Positions 36,801 to 45,717 of a stretch of 64,000 nucleotides of DNA are shown piece after piece; within the stretch, counting starts at the first letter, position 1, and each line of letters opens with the position of its first letter. The notes below the pieces were generated by a model, which saw nothing but the letters and a program-made list of their open reading frames with translations, ran no database searches and was not told where the DNA came from. A program made the translations under genes and the position numbers. The DNA is taken from NCBI GenBank assembly GCA_020636045.1, contig JACJYP010000015.1:1-64000 (forward strand), in the 5' to 3' direction. This DNA is from Lewinellaceae bacterium. Lineage in GTDB: Bacteria > Bacteroidota > Bacteroidia > Chitinophagales > Saprospiraceae.

Positions 36801-36851
36801 GAACTGCGTAAACTGAAAGAAGAAGCAGAAAAGGCCAAAAAGAAGGAGTGA
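33825..36851 (+). CDS. Exported giant coiled-coil protein, unknown function
   Basis: 1008 residues. A signal peptide (about 1-23, ending STRAQ) precedes a unique N-terminal domain of about 170 residues with predicted beta structure (IVVRGSYNYGIEFFTDEKGV). A Gly/Ser/Lys linker near 180-215 follows, then nearly 790 residues of Ala/Glu/Lys/Arg-rich helix. The helix repeats an 11-residue pattern such as AAREKAANEIA (best around residues 686-715), with Ala at stripe positions, Ile/Val at others, and almost no helix breakers. This hendecad spacing implies a long straight coiled coil, roughly 0.15 nm per residue or near 118 nm. A Lys-rich tail ends the protein. No membrane anchor follows the signal. 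A structural periplasmic or surface role is inferred. Confidence 0.75.
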   Translation: MRNIFRSLLPILLCAAFASSTRAQDCSKSIVENKKISGIQIARSSPLTIVVRGSYNYGIEFFTDEKGVFARVTSVGGIEFNQDDQVVFVDMNGREQSYKFIGMDEVLPTAVPTHRNNLRLDLDALEWLAETTIKGVNFINFVDRQKYKFTINPNRQSEFKELATCFNAVIERDAVKDTPGAAVTIPGKSSESTGSKGAKPDAGGKKNNAVASGAPVSDNEVTNLRAELERTKENLRKEIQAEKERADAIKTQLQQEVAAAREAANQKKLEYANEVLEARKSSLAEIEKAKAEAQAIIAQNRSKADSAVSIITHNVEEARRQAGEDIQKARMASAEEVKKARENAAKEISNIKEKLDQAKLQYSDEISTARANAEEELQRIRDENARMVSEARERAKSEQEKTTEDVVTSKKSAADQILKTREDAANEIANIRENMVLEKQRLATELAESRRKAAEEKALVQQNSAAEMAEIRENVAKQKEESALDVAEAKKRAADEIERTREEVAAQQAKAQSEKTEIAKQVAESKQRAAQTVQDVQEEANKAISEAQMRAKGQRDSIAAQVQVARKKAEDEIARIQAELAQSIAAAKEQENKVKQQSAEEVAKARERSQEEIRKAQEEARLRVKEANAKADEVQKQYATDLANSKQTAEDRIKQIQSEAANAVAEARKKQQETVSASAEEVVASREKAAAEIAAAREKAANEIAAAREAQVRAQQESANAIAETKRQSAQMVLSIKSAEADSVRIARENSANERQRLASDVAAAREKAATEIAAANQQAANDVKTARENAAREKQLSAEAVGKAKQEAADMIASAREASAKEVAAAKQQAIEAISLAKKDADDKKAAFAKEVAESQDRARKEVSDARQQAAAEVATARKDAEEKRRLYAEETAEARKKSAEEIASVQKEAAEAVQKTRQESAAAIAGTREDEARTVAEIKAQSAEEIGKTKSETARLIAAENKKAEDARQRQAEETQKLAGLQAEVKKAEEELRKLKEEAEKAKKKE

Positions 36852-37415
36852 TCAGGAACCCTTCAATGCGATAACGCGGCTGACCATCGCATCTACCGGC
36901 ATATCTTCTTCAATCCGGATCACCGGGCAGGAGAATTGTTCGAGCCAGTTCAATTCTGCTGCCCGGCTCCTGATGTTCCCCTCCGCGGAATCGTATCCAG
37001 CCGCCCAGGTCTGAAATTTTTCATAGACTTTATTGAGGTCGCCGTCTGGCGGCGACAAGCGATCTGCCCCGTATCTGGCTTCTTCCCTTTGCCGGATGCG
37101 CGCATGTCGCAACGCCACAGGCGCCCACAAATATACCACGAGGTCAAACTGATCTGCCAGCGAATCTCCCCAGCCACACAATGAGCCCGATAACACCCAA
37201 TCGGCAGCCGATTCGAGATCGGACCTCAAAAGGCGAAGCCTGTGCTCCGGATTTCGTTTTCGGCGGTATGGCAGATCGTCATCCGTAAACCAATAATAAT
37301 CGTCCGTATCGAAATGGGAAAGGCCCAGGCGTTCTGCCAGGGCCTTTCCGAGTGTCGTCACACCGGCGCCCGGCGCACCCAGCACATGAATATGCCGGTA
37401 AACGGAAGCCTCCAT
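36852..37415 (-). CDS. P-loop nucleotide-binding protein with atypical Walker A
   Basis: 187 residues of adenylate/shikimate-kinase-like fold. The Walker A reads GAPGAGVTTLG (residues 13-23): the invariant Lys is replaced by Val. Relatives that I know carry GASGSGTTTLG, so lack of the Lys appears to be a family trait, not damage. Downstream segments HFDTDDYYW and WVLSGSLCGWGD are likewise typical of that group. It starts three bases after the htrA stop on the same strand, and its stop abuts that of the coiled-coil gene. Biological role unknown. Confidence 0.8.
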   Translation of the reverse strand: MEASVYRHIHVLGAPGAGVTTLGKALAERLGLSHFDTDDYYWFTDDDLPYRRKRNPEHRLRLLRSDLESAADWVLSGSLCGWGDSLADQFDLVVYLWAPVALRHARIRQREEARYGADRLSPPDGDLNKVYEKFQTWAAGYDSAEGNIRSRAAELNWLEQFSCPVIRIEEDMPVDAMVSRVIALKGS

Positions 37416-37418
37416 TTT

Positions 37419-38852
37419 TTATTCATCCTTTTTAAAGCGGTACGAATAAAGATCGGGTTCTCCTTCGTAATAACCATCCAGCACCAGCGAATTATAGGCA
37501 TTTTTAATCGCTTCAATGGCCTCTGCTGCAGAAGACACCCGGTTGCCATTCACACTGGAAATGACAAAACCCGGCTGCATATTGGTGTTATAGATCACAC
37601 TGCCGCGGCGCACGCTGGTCACCATAACCCCCTGTATACGCATTTTTCGCTGCTCGTCGCCCGAAAGATCGCGCAACTCGATGCCGAGGTCGTCTTCCAG
37701 TTCGTCGCCGCGCACACGCGTCGCAGCAATAGAGTTGTTGATATCTTTTAAGGTAATCCGGATCCTGTACTTTTTTCCACTGCGCCAGTAGTCGAGCGAT
37801 ACCTGATCGCCCGGGCGAAAACGCCCGATATACTCCTGGAGTTCGGAAGGGCTTTTTACATGGGCGGTATTCAACCCGAGGATGACATCGCCTATCTTAA
37901 GCCCTGCATCCTGCGCCGCGCCGTTCGTCGTCACCCGGTTAATATATACGCCTTCTGCGTTGGGCAGCCCGATCTCACGGGCGGTCTCGCTGTCCAGTTC
38001 CTGGATACTCACGCCCAGGTATGCGCGTTGTACCTGCCCGAATTCCCGGAGGTCGCGGATCACTTTTTGTACGAGATTGGAGGGCACTGCGAACGAATAA
38101 CCCTCGTAACTGCCCGATTCTGTGATAATAGCCGTATTGATCCCGATCAGTTCGCCGACGGTGTTGACCAGTGCCCCGCCGCTGTTGCCGGGGTTGACGG
38201 CTGCGTCGGTCTGGATAAACGACTCGATACTGGCGCCGCCTCCGAGAATATTGATATTCCGGCCTTTTGCGCTGATGATACCGGCCGTAACGGTGCTCTC
38301 CAGATTGAACGGATTGCCGACAGCCAGTACCCATTCCCCGATCCGCACGGAATCGCTGTTGCCGAACACAATGAAGGGCAGATTGCCTTCATCGATTTTC
38401 AGCAACGTAATATCCGTGGAAGGATCCGAACCGATTAATTTTGCCTTGTACTCCCGTTTGTCGGCAAGGGTTACCTTGATATCGGTGCTGCGTTCTACCA
38501 CGTGATGGTTTGTAACGATATATCCGTCGGGCGAAAGAATGACACCCGAGCCGGACGAGCCGGTAAGGGTGGAACTACCCCATATTCCGCTACCGGACTC
38601 CTGCAGCGCACGGATGTTTACCACCGACGGTGTCGCGATCTCGGCAGCCTCGATAAAGTTTGTCGGCGCCGAAGACTGAAACGCGCTGGTTGAGCGTGCG
38701 TTGAAGAGTTTATCCACCAGGCTGGTGTAGCGTACCTCGCCGTCGTCATTTTCCCAGACGACACGCCTTGTATCGACAAGGCGGCTGTACAGGAAAACAG
38801 AGAGCAATGAGCTCGTCAAAGAGACGAGTAAAAGCAACAAATACTTTTTCAT
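37419..38852 (-). CDS. HtrA/Do-type serine protease with PDZ domains
   Basis: 477 residues. A single N-terminal membrane segment or uncleaved signal (about 5-22) anchors it facing the periplasm. The trypsin-like domain has catalytic H117 (TNHHVVE), D147 (STDITLLKID) and S224 (GNSGGALV), all intact. A first PDZ domain starts near residue 280 (YLGVSIQELD, then GLKIGDVILGLN) and a second, shorter one near 375-460. It degrades or refolds misfolded envelope proteins. It heads a two-gene unit with the P-loop protein. Confidence 0.95.
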   Translation of the reverse strand: MKKYLLLLLVSLTSSLLSVFLYSRLVDTRRVVWENDDGEVRYTSLVDKLFNARSTSAFQSSAPTNFIEAAEIATPSVVNIRALQESGSGIWGSSTLTGSSGSGVILSPDGYIVTNHHVVERSTDIKVTLADKREYKAKLIGSDPSTDITLLKIDEGNLPFIVFGNSDSVRIGEWVLAVGNPFNLESTVTAGIISAKGRNINILGGGASIESFIQTDAAVNPGNSGGALVNTVGELIGINTAIITESGSYEGYSFAVPSNLVQKVIRDLREFGQVQRAYLGVSIQELDSETAREIGLPNAEGVYINRVTTNGAAQDAGLKIGDVILGLNTAHVKSPSELQEYIGRFRPGDQVSLDYWRSGKKYRIRITLKDINNSIAATRVRGDELEDDLGIELRDLSGDEQRKMRIQGVMVTSVRRGSVIYNTNMQPGFVISSVNGNRVSSAAEAIEAIKNAYNSLVLDGYYEGEPDLYSYRFKKDE

Positions 38853-39031
38853 CGAACGAAACAGGATATTTTCGTGGGCAATTTAGTCGTTAACGAAAAC
38901 GTCGCCCGTCCATTTTTAGTTTGATCAGACAATTTCTCTGCCGAAAAGTTGGAAACAAAATACGCACGGCGATCGTTTGCAGAAAAAATTTACACCTCAG
39001 ACCTTCGGAATACGCATAATTTGACGAACAC

Positions 39032-39850
39032 ATGAAATTTTGGAAATATCAGGGTGCCGGCAATGACTTTATTATGGTCGATCAAAGAACGGATCGCCGG
39101 CTTTTCCGCAAAGACACCGAACTGATCGCCCGGCTTTGCGACCGGCGGTTCGGGATCGGCGCCGACGGGCTGATCCTCCTTGAATCTCATACCGATTGCG
39201 ACTTCGAGATGATATACTTCAACGCAGACGGGAGGGAAAGCAGTATGTGCGGCAATGGCGGACGCTGTATTGCTGCCTTCGCAGAGCATCTGGGGATTGT
39301 TAAAAGCAGTTGCCGGTTTATTGCGATCGACGGCCTGCATGAAGCGGTGATCGTGCCGCAGAAACGAGCCGGTTTATACTGGGTGGAATTAAAAATGACC
39401 GATGTGACGGCCGTAGAACGGCATGACAATAACTTTATCCTGAATACGGGTTCTCCGCATTTTGTGCAATTCACTACACAGTTGACCGAGAAAGATATGG
39501 TTATGGAAGGGCGTGCCGTCAGATATTCAGATGCTTACAGAGCAGAGGGGATCAATGTAAATCTGGTGGAAAAGCAGGATGACGGGAGCATATCTATCCG
39601 AACCTACGAGCGGGGCGTGGAAGACGAGACCCTGGCCTGCGGCACCGGCGTGACGGCCGCCGCTTTATCCGCCTCCATGCTCAACGGCGCTTCAGGAGAT
39701 AAATATGACATTCCAGTGCATGCAAGAGGAGGCGATCTTCGGGTGCGGTTCCGGAAAGGAAGCCAGCCAGGAAATTTTTTCGATATTTGGCTTTGCGGCC
39801 CGGCGGAGTACGTCTATTCAGGCGAAATTCCACTGGACGCAGGGCACTGA
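39032..39850 (+). CDS. dapF: Diaminopimelate epimerase
   Basis: 272 residues. It interconverts LL- and meso-diaminopimelate for lysine and peptidoglycan synthesis. Both catalytic cysteines are present: C73 in SMCGNGGRC and C203 in LACGTGVTA. The start WKYQGAGNDFI is the standard DapF opening. No other dap gene lies nearby. A hypothetical envelope protein follows 47 bp downstream on the same strand. Confidence 0.96.
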   Translation: MKFWKYQGAGNDFIMVDQRTDRRLFRKDTELIARLCDRRFGIGADGLILLESHTDCDFEMIYFNADGRESSMCGNGGRCIAAFAEHLGIVKSSCRFIAIDGLHEAVIVPQKRAGLYWVELKMTDVTAVERHDNNFILNTGSPHFVQFTTQLTEKDMVMEGRAVRYSDAYRAEGINVNLVEKQDDGSISIRTYERGVEDETLACGTGVTAAALSASMLNGASGDKYDIPVHARGGDLRVRFRKGSQPGNFFDIWLCGPAEYVYSGEIPLDAGH

Positions 39851-39897
39851 ATCACTACGAAAAACCATAAGAAACTGATCAACAATCGTTTACCCAA

Positions 39898-41100
39898 ATG
39901 ATACACATTCGAAGGAAAGGTATTGCACTCATTCCCTTCTATTTGCTTTTTTTCATCACTATTCATGCGCAATCCGACAGCATTCCGGATAGCGGTGAGC
40001 AAATTGCAAATGCACGGCAATATTTGTTGGTAGCCCTGCAGGCAGATGATCCTGCTGAAGTTTCGCTGTGGCGCGACTCCCTGCTGATTTATGAAGACAG
40101 CGCACGGGCCGGGCTGGTATGGGACGAACGCTGGTTGATGTACTATTGGGAAGGTTCGTACGGAAATATGTTCGACGAGGTTTCCCGCTTCGACCGGGCG
40201 GAGCGCCAAAGGCAGGCGAACATGGTCAAACCACCGCAGGACGGATTGTTCGAGTGGCTTGACAGTGTCTTATATGCGCAGCGATACGATCTTTACGAGC
40301 GCATCGGCCGCGGTTTTTTGACCGAAGAAGAGAAACAATTTGCGCTGATCCAGCTGGAATACCTGCTGCGACTCAACCAGCAGGATGAGGAAGAGTGGAA
40401 CAAGAGACTGGATAATTTCATCCGGTTGCATCCGGAATCCCGGTTTAAAACATACGTTACTGATAATCTGTATCTCGGCACATGGCCCAGGGTGAAATAC
40501 AAGGTCCGAAAAGACCGGGGATTTACAATAGACCTTCTACTTAGCAGCGGCAGGTGGCGCGGTGAAATGGAAACGACGTTGCGATCACCCTACGGCTTCG
40601 ATCTGGGGCTGGCTTACTGGATGAATCGCTGGAACATGGGCCTCAGATGTACTTTTGGCTGGCAAAAATTGTCAAAACCGGTGTACCAGGAGGGGTTTGA
40701 GTGGCCCCGGGGCGATCAGTCGATCCTGTTGCTGCCTGCCCTTGAATTCGGGTATGATGTGATCAATGGCCGAAAACTCCGGTTGTTCCCCGTTGCAACG
40801 GCGGGTATCGGCATCTTAAAACCGCCCGGCTCGGATGAAGAAAGCGACAATCCGCAGCCCGACTATTATTCAAATTTTTTCTTTGCAAAAGGTTACCTCG
40901 GCGTAGCGCTAAATGCCGATATCAAACTGTTGTATTTTGACAGTTACGACTTAAAGGACAACACAGAAAACTCACATTTGGATATTCGAATACGCGTCGG
41001 CTATAACTGGCTGAACTGGGATAATGACAATCCGGCCCTTGGCGGTAATATGTTTTATTTTGCCGTGGGTGTTAATCTCTTTGGACATACCTTGCAGTAG
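39898..41100 (+). CDS. Hypothetical envelope protein with C-terminal barrel-like region
   Basis: 400 residues with a signal peptide (about 1-24, ending TIHAQ). Residues 25-190 are helical and charged, with a QQDEEEWNKRLDNFIRLHP stretch that could be a helical-repeat segment. From about 205 (RGFTIDLLLSSGRW) the protein alternates hydrophobic strands like an outer-membrane barrel and ends FAVGVNLFGH. I do not recognise the family. It may be an outer-membrane protein with a periplasmic helical domain. Confidence 0.6.
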   Translation: MIHIRRKGIALIPFYLLFFITIHAQSDSIPDSGEQIANARQYLLVALQADDPAEVSLWRDSLLIYEDSARAGLVWDERWLMYYWEGSYGNMFDEVSRFDRAERQRQANMVKPPQDGLFEWLDSVLYAQRYDLYERIGRGFLTEEEKQFALIQLEYLLRLNQQDEEEWNKRLDNFIRLHPESRFKTYVTDNLYLGTWPRVKYKVRKDRGFTIDLLLSSGRWRGEMETTLRSPYGFDLGLAYWMNRWNMGLRCTFGWQKLSKPVYQEGFEWPRGDQSILLLPALEFGYDVINGRKLRLFPVATAGIGILKPPGSDEESDNPQPDYYSNFFFAKGYLGVALNADIKLLYFDSYDLKDNTENSHLDIRIRVGYNWLNWDNDNPALGGNMFYFAVGVNLFGHTLQ

Positions 41101-41141
41101 AATATCCAGATCCCGGACATCCCGCTGACCGCACTTGCTAT

Positions 41142-42101
41142 ATGGCTGAAATTCAATTCTCTCCCACTCCGTTCGACTGGCTATCCGAGCTCGCCCCGGC
41201 TTTCGATGCCCAGGAGTCGTGGCTAAACGGAAGTTATAACCGGCCTGAGTTGTTTCACCTAGTATACAAGCCGAACGGCCCTTTTGCTATCGCGTGCGGC
41301 GCCGGCCTCCTCGCCGAACACATCCGCAGGTTCCGGTTCTCCGTCAACGTAATCCAGCACATGGGACAGATCACGGATGAACATGGGCGCTCCGTTTTTC
41401 AGGAAAGTTTCCTCAATTACTTGCAGCGACTGCAACTACGCGTACAGGTAAATTGTGCGCCAGAAGGCGCTCTGCTGCTTCCGGGCGAACCCCTCCTGAT
41501 TGTACAAGGTCCGGTTGCGCAGATACAATTGATGCAGTCTGCTTTTAAAAAGTTGATATGGGAGTCAACCCACTGGGCGACCGTTTCGGCGAATGCCCGC
41601 TGGGCAAAAGGCCATTGGACGGAGGAAGACACCCCCTCTCCCCCGGTTTACCCGTTCAACCCCGACGGCTGGAAGATCAGGGCTGCTTATGTCGGCGGCG
41701 CCTCCGCGGATGAGATTTTGCAGAATGTCGGGAAAACCACGCGAAATCCGTCGGCAGAGGAAGGCCTTAAAGGCATCAATCACGCCTCCGGCGTGCCGAT
41801 GGTACAGATCAGACGGCTTTTCAGGGGCAATACTCCCCTGGGGGACGTTTGGCTGACACAGGCAAACGAAGAGGTCGCCAGCGTCAGCAAAACGCGCGCA
41901 AAATTTACCGATGAGACGACGAACAAGGCTACGGAAATACAAATGACCCGTTTTCAAAATCTCTACCAGCCCGTGCTTGTGAAAGGGCATCCCGTACTGC
42001 CCCCGCCGCGGCTTGGCTACCTCCGGCAGCGGATGCTCAAACAAACCGAGGCCTTCCACCTGGCCGATCTGGAAAAATACCCGCACGGCTGGTACCTGTA
42101 A
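41142..42101 (+). CDS. Nicotinate phosphoribosyltransferase-like protein, reduced
   Basis: 319 residues. The N-terminal ~150 follow the NAPRTase N-domain closely: YNRPELFHLVYKPNGPFAIA, an LNYLQRLQLRVQV segment, GALLLPGEPLLIVQGPVAQIQ, and then the helix with STHWATVSANARWA. The C-terminal ~80 (LPPPRLGYLRQRMLKQ...YPHGWYL) resemble the NAPRTase tail. In between, a region of about 110 residues keeps only traces (GGASADEILQ), with no GTxAHS-like catalytic His motif, and the protein is well short of the usual 390-490. It may be an inactive or repurposed paralogue. The gene stands alone. Confidence 0.55.
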   Translation: MAEIQFSPTPFDWLSELAPAFDAQESWLNGSYNRPELFHLVYKPNGPFAIACGAGLLAEHIRRFRFSVNVIQHMGQITDEHGRSVFQESFLNYLQRLQLRVQVNCAPEGALLLPGEPLLIVQGPVAQIQLMQSAFKKLIWESTHWATVSANARWAKGHWTEEDTPSPPVYPFNPDGWKIRAAYVGGASADEILQNVGKTTRNPSAEEGLKGINHASGVPMVQIRRLFRGNTPLGDVWLTQANEEVASVSKTRAKFTDETTNKATEIQMTRFQNLYQPVLVKGHPVLPPPRLGYLRQRMLKQTEAFHLADLEKYPHGWYL

Positions 42102-42107
42102 TATTAT

Positions 42108-43454
42108 TCACGCCAATGCGCGTTTGTAGGTATCCAGACAGCGCTGACGCGCAAAGGCATGTTCTACCATTGGCTCAGGGTATTGTGCCGTATTCACCTC
42201 AGGTACCCATTTACGGATGTATTTCAGGTCGGGATCAAATTTCTTCGCCTGTTCAGCAGGGTTGAATATCCGGAAATAGGGAGCGGCATCCGTCCCGCAA
42301 CCCGCAGCCCATTGCCAGCCGCCTGAGTTGCTGGCGAGGTCGTAGTCGAGCAGTTTTTTTGCAAAATACGCTTCGCCAAGGCGCCAGTCTATGAGCAGGT
42401 GTTTTGTCAGGAAACTGGCGGTGATCATGCGGACCCGGTTGTGCATGTATCCGGTGGCATTAAGTTCGCGCATGCCGGCATCGACGATCGGATAACCGGT
42501 TTTTCCGTCGCACCATCGTTCGAACTCCTCCGGTACATCGCGCCAGGGCACACGGTCATACGCTTGCTTGAAAGGCTTGTCCACCACATACGGGAAATGC
42601 GCCAGAATCTGGCTGTAGAAATCGCGCCAGATCAATTCGTTCAAATACGTATCGTTCAGTAATGACGCCTTCCGGGCCTTTTCCCGTATGCTGATGGTGC
42701 CGAAGCGGAAATGAACCCCCAGGCGTGAAGTGCCGTCAAGCGCCGGAAAATTTCGCGTTTTGTCGTAGTTGCGGATCAGCCCCCTCGACACTTCTTCAGG
42801 CGGAAAAGAAATATCCGTGTGCTCGAAGCCTATGTCGCCAAGCGATGGCATGGGGAAGGTGGCCGTTTTAAAAAAGTGATCCCTGTACTTTGCTGAAGGA
42901 TAGGATTCGAGATAAAATGATCCCTGTGCATTTCCGGCAGACTCGCTATTACCCCTAATTCGGGACAAAAGCCTGGTTTTCCATTTCCTGCTGTACGGGG
43001 TAAAAACCGTGTACGGCGTTCCATCATCTTTCAGCACTTCGTCTTTTTCAAAGATCACATGGTCTTTGAAGGTATAAAACGCAATCCCCCTGCCCTTGAG
43101 CAAATTTTCAACATCCGAATCGCGTGCAATAGCATAAGGTTCGTAGTCGTGATTCGTATAAACCGCTTTTACATCAAACCGCTCAAGCAGTTCTTTCCAG
43201 ATATCCTGCGGATGACCGTGTCGGACCAGAAGCGTACTGCCCAATGCTTCAAGTTCGGCTTGCAAATTCTGCAGCGCGTCATGAATAAATGAAACGCGGG
43301 CATCCCGCTTGTCGATCAGGTCGTCGAGGATGTTCCGGTCAAATATAAAAACGGGAAGCACAGGACAACCGCTCTTGAGTGCGTGGTAAAGCCCGGCGTT
43401 GTCATCGAGCCGGAGGTCGCGCCGAAACCAGAATACAGCAAGAGGAGTGGTCAT
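42108..43454 (-). CDS. phr: Cryptochrome/photolyase family protein (class I CPD photolyase-like)
   Basis: 448 residues from the ATG at 43454, which begins the canonical WFRRDLRLDDN; the frame is open to 43532 but that extension lacks domain features. An N-terminal antenna-binding domain is followed by the FAD domain: HFRFGTISIREKA, NELIWRDFYSQIL, TGYPIVDAGMREL, HNRVRMI and YDLASNSGGWQW. The asparagine of ASNSG that contacts FAD N5 is present. It likely repairs UV-induced pyrimidine dimers using light. It is convergent with the NAPRTase-like gene (six-base gap). Confidence 0.94.
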   Translation of the reverse strand: MTTPLAVFWFRRDLRLDDNAGLYHALKSGCPVLPVFIFDRNILDDLIDKRDARVSFIHDALQNLQAELEALGSTLLVRHGHPQDIWKELLERFDVKAVYTNHDYEPYAIARDSDVENLLKGRGIAFYTFKDHVIFEKDEVLKDDGTPYTVFTPYSRKWKTRLLSRIRGNSESAGNAQGSFYLESYPSAKYRDHFFKTATFPMPSLGDIGFEHTDISFPPEEVSRGLIRNYDKTRNFPALDGTSRLGVHFRFGTISIREKARKASLLNDTYLNELIWRDFYSQILAHFPYVVDKPFKQAYDRVPWRDVPEEFERWCDGKTGYPIVDAGMRELNATGYMHNRVRMITASFLTKHLLIDWRLGEAYFAKKLLDYDLASNSGGWQWAAGCGTDAAPYFRIFNPAEQAKKFDPDLKYIRKWVPEVNTAQYPEPMVEHAFARQRCLDTYKRALA

Positions 43455-43547
43455 TCGTTTATGTTTTGGGCCGAAAACAAGCATATGCCCGATATGGTTG
43501 CCGGAACCGCGCAAATTACCTAACTTCGACACCTATTCCAATCCGAT

Positions 43548-45707
43548 ATGATATACCGCTATTTCGCCTTCCTTTTTTGCCTGCCGTTTTCAGTCGCATC
43601 GCAAACCCTCTCTTACCACCTGGCAGTCGATCAGTTCGGCTATTTGCCCGACGCCCCGAAAATTGCCGTAGTATCCATACCTCAAACCGGCTTCAACGCG
43701 TCTGACACTTATACGCCGGGAAACATGCTTCAACTGCGCCGGGAAAGCGACGATGCCGTAGTATTTACGGCATCGCACACGGCCTGGAATAACGGCAACA
43801 CGGACAATATTTCCGGCGACAAGGCCCGGTGGTTTGACTTCAGCGGCTTCACTGACCTTGGAGAATTTTATGTTTTCGACCCGGGGAGCAACATACGTTC
43901 GGCATCCTTCAGTATCGGTTTAAGCATGTACGATTCTTTGATGAGAACCGCCATTCGTACTTTTTACTATCAGCGCTGTGGGGTAGCCAAACAAGTTGCG
44001 TATGCCGGCAGTAAATGGGCCGACCCCTCCCCCTGCCACATCGGTGCAAATCAGGACAGCCACTGCAGACTCGTAACCAACCCGACCCTGCTCAGCGAAC
44101 GCGATCTCAGCGGCGGCTGGCACGACGCCGGCGATTATAACAAATACGTAAACTTTTCATTGGCGCCGGTGCTTGACCTTGCCATAAGCGTAATGGAAAG
44201 TCCCCTTGCTTTCACAGCCGATGATTCCTACGGAATTCCGGAAAGCAATAACGGTTTGCCCGACATCGCTGACGAATTGAAATGGGAACTGGACTGGCTG
44301 TTGCGCATGCAGCAGGACGATGGATCGGTATTGTGTATGGTAGGTGGTGGCAGCGCGTCTCCTCCCTCGTCTGACGGCAATACCCGGTACTACGGTCCCG
44401 CTACTACTTCAGCGACCTACAGCGCTGCGGCGATGTTTGCGATTTGCAGCAGGTTATTCAACAATCTGGGCAGCAATACGTATTCAGATTCATTGAAAAC
44501 AGCCGCTGTTAACGCCTGGAAATGGGCAAAAAGTCATCCCGGAGTGGTGTTTTATAATTCAGGCGTACTGGGAGCGGGAGAACAGGAGCGAGACGCGTAC
44601 GGCCTTTTCACCAGTACGCTGTGCGCGGCAGTATACCTGTTTGATATCACCAGCGATGCGGAATACAAAACCTGGGTGGAAAACAATTACCAGCAGCACC
44701 ACCTGCTGGTATGGTCGTGGGCCAGTATGTATGAAAGCACCAGCCTGGATGCGCTGCTGTATTTCGCAAATCTGGCGGGCCCCTCTGGCCCTGTCGCTTC
44801 GCAAATACGGAATGTTTACAACGCAAGCCTGAGCAACGCGAACGATCACCTCGCCGGATACAACAATCATCTGGATCCCTACCGGGCATATCTGGGCGAG
44901 GGCAACTATGTCTGGGGCAGCAATTCCGTAAAAGCGAGAGAGGGCATCCTGCTCTATAATATGCTCACATACAACCTGAACGCCGCCCAGCACCCAAAAT
45001 TCAGGGAAGCGGCCCTGGCCTATCTTCACTATCTGCACGGCGTAAATCCCTTTGGTCTGTGCTACCTGACCAATATGTCGGGCCACGGTGCGGAAAGATC
45101 AGTGCAGGAGATGTACCATACGTGGTTCGGCGACGGCACAAGTTGGGATAACGCTCAGACGGGCGGAAAAGGCCCGGCGCCGGGCTTCCTGACGGGTGGC
45201 CCTAACAAATATTACAACGTCGACGGATGTTGCCCCAACAATTGCGGCAGCGCGCAAAACAACGCCCTTTGCGCTACGGCGGGTTTGCAGCCTCCGCTCA
45301 ATCAACCCGCCATGAAATCCTACAAAGACTGGAATACCAGCTGGCCGCAGAATTCGTGGGAGATCACCGAACCGGCGATCTACTATCAGGCCGCCTATAT
45401 CCGTTTGCTATCGAAGTTCGTACAAGGAACTCCGATCATTTCAGCAAATGAACCAAAGCGGGAAGGTCTGGAATGCAGCGTATTCCCAAATCCTGCCCGG
45501 GAGTACTGCCAGATATCGCTGGGCCAATCGGTAAGCGGCATTTCCAGCATTAAAATCTGCAGCCTGTCGGGCCAGGTATTGGCAGAACGGTTTACCACTG
45601 AGCGGCAGGCACATCTTGATCTCGCCAACCTGCCACCCGGATTCTATTTTATCAGGATAGAAAACAGCGGGCGATCCTGTACGGAAAAACTGGCGATCGG
45701 CAAGTAG
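43548..45707 (+). CDS. GH9 endoglucanase with T9SS sorting domain
   Basis: 719 residues. A signal peptide (about 1-18) precedes an N-terminal Ig-like cellulase domain (LAVDQFGYLPDAPKIAVVS). The GH9 (alpha/alpha)6 catalytic domain has the nucleophile-water Asp pair in GGWHDAGDYNKYVN (D193, D196) and the general acid Glu608 in WEITEPAIYY, plus the HGVNPFG motif near 500. The final ~80 residues are a T9SS type A tail (CSVFPNPAREYCQISLGQ). It should be secreted and degrade cellulose or related beta-1,4-glucans. No PUL (SusC/SusD) genes are nearby, so it acts alone in this region. Confidence 0.95.
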   Translation: MIYRYFAFLFCLPFSVASQTLSYHLAVDQFGYLPDAPKIAVVSIPQTGFNASDTYTPGNMLQLRRESDDAVVFTASHTAWNNGNTDNISGDKARWFDFSGFTDLGEFYVFDPGSNIRSASFSIGLSMYDSLMRTAIRTFYYQRCGVAKQVAYAGSKWADPSPCHIGANQDSHCRLVTNPTLLSERDLSGGWHDAGDYNKYVNFSLAPVLDLAISVMESPLAFTADDSYGIPESNNGLPDIADELKWELDWLLRMQQDDGSVLCMVGGGSASPPSSDGNTRYYGPATTSATYSAAAMFAICSRLFNNLGSNTYSDSLKTAAVNAWKWAKSHPGVVFYNSGVLGAGEQERDAYGLFTSTLCAAVYLFDITSDAEYKTWVENNYQQHHLLVWSWASMYESTSLDALLYFANLAGPSGPVASQIRNVYNASLSNANDHLAGYNNHLDPYRAYLGEGNYVWGSNSVKAREGILLYNMLTYNLNAAQHPKFREAALAYLHYLHGVNPFGLCYLTNMSGHGAERSVQEMYHTWFGDGTSWDNAQTGGKGPAPGFLTGGPNKYYNVDGCCPNNCGSAQNNALCATAGLQPPLNQPAMKSYKDWNTSWPQNSWEITEPAIYYQAAYIRLLSKFVQGTPIISANEPKREGLECSVFPNPAREYCQISLGQSVSGISSIKICSLSGQVLAERFTTERQAHLDLANLPPGFYFIRIENSGRSCTEKLAIGK

Positions 45708-45717
45708 CGTCACCGGA

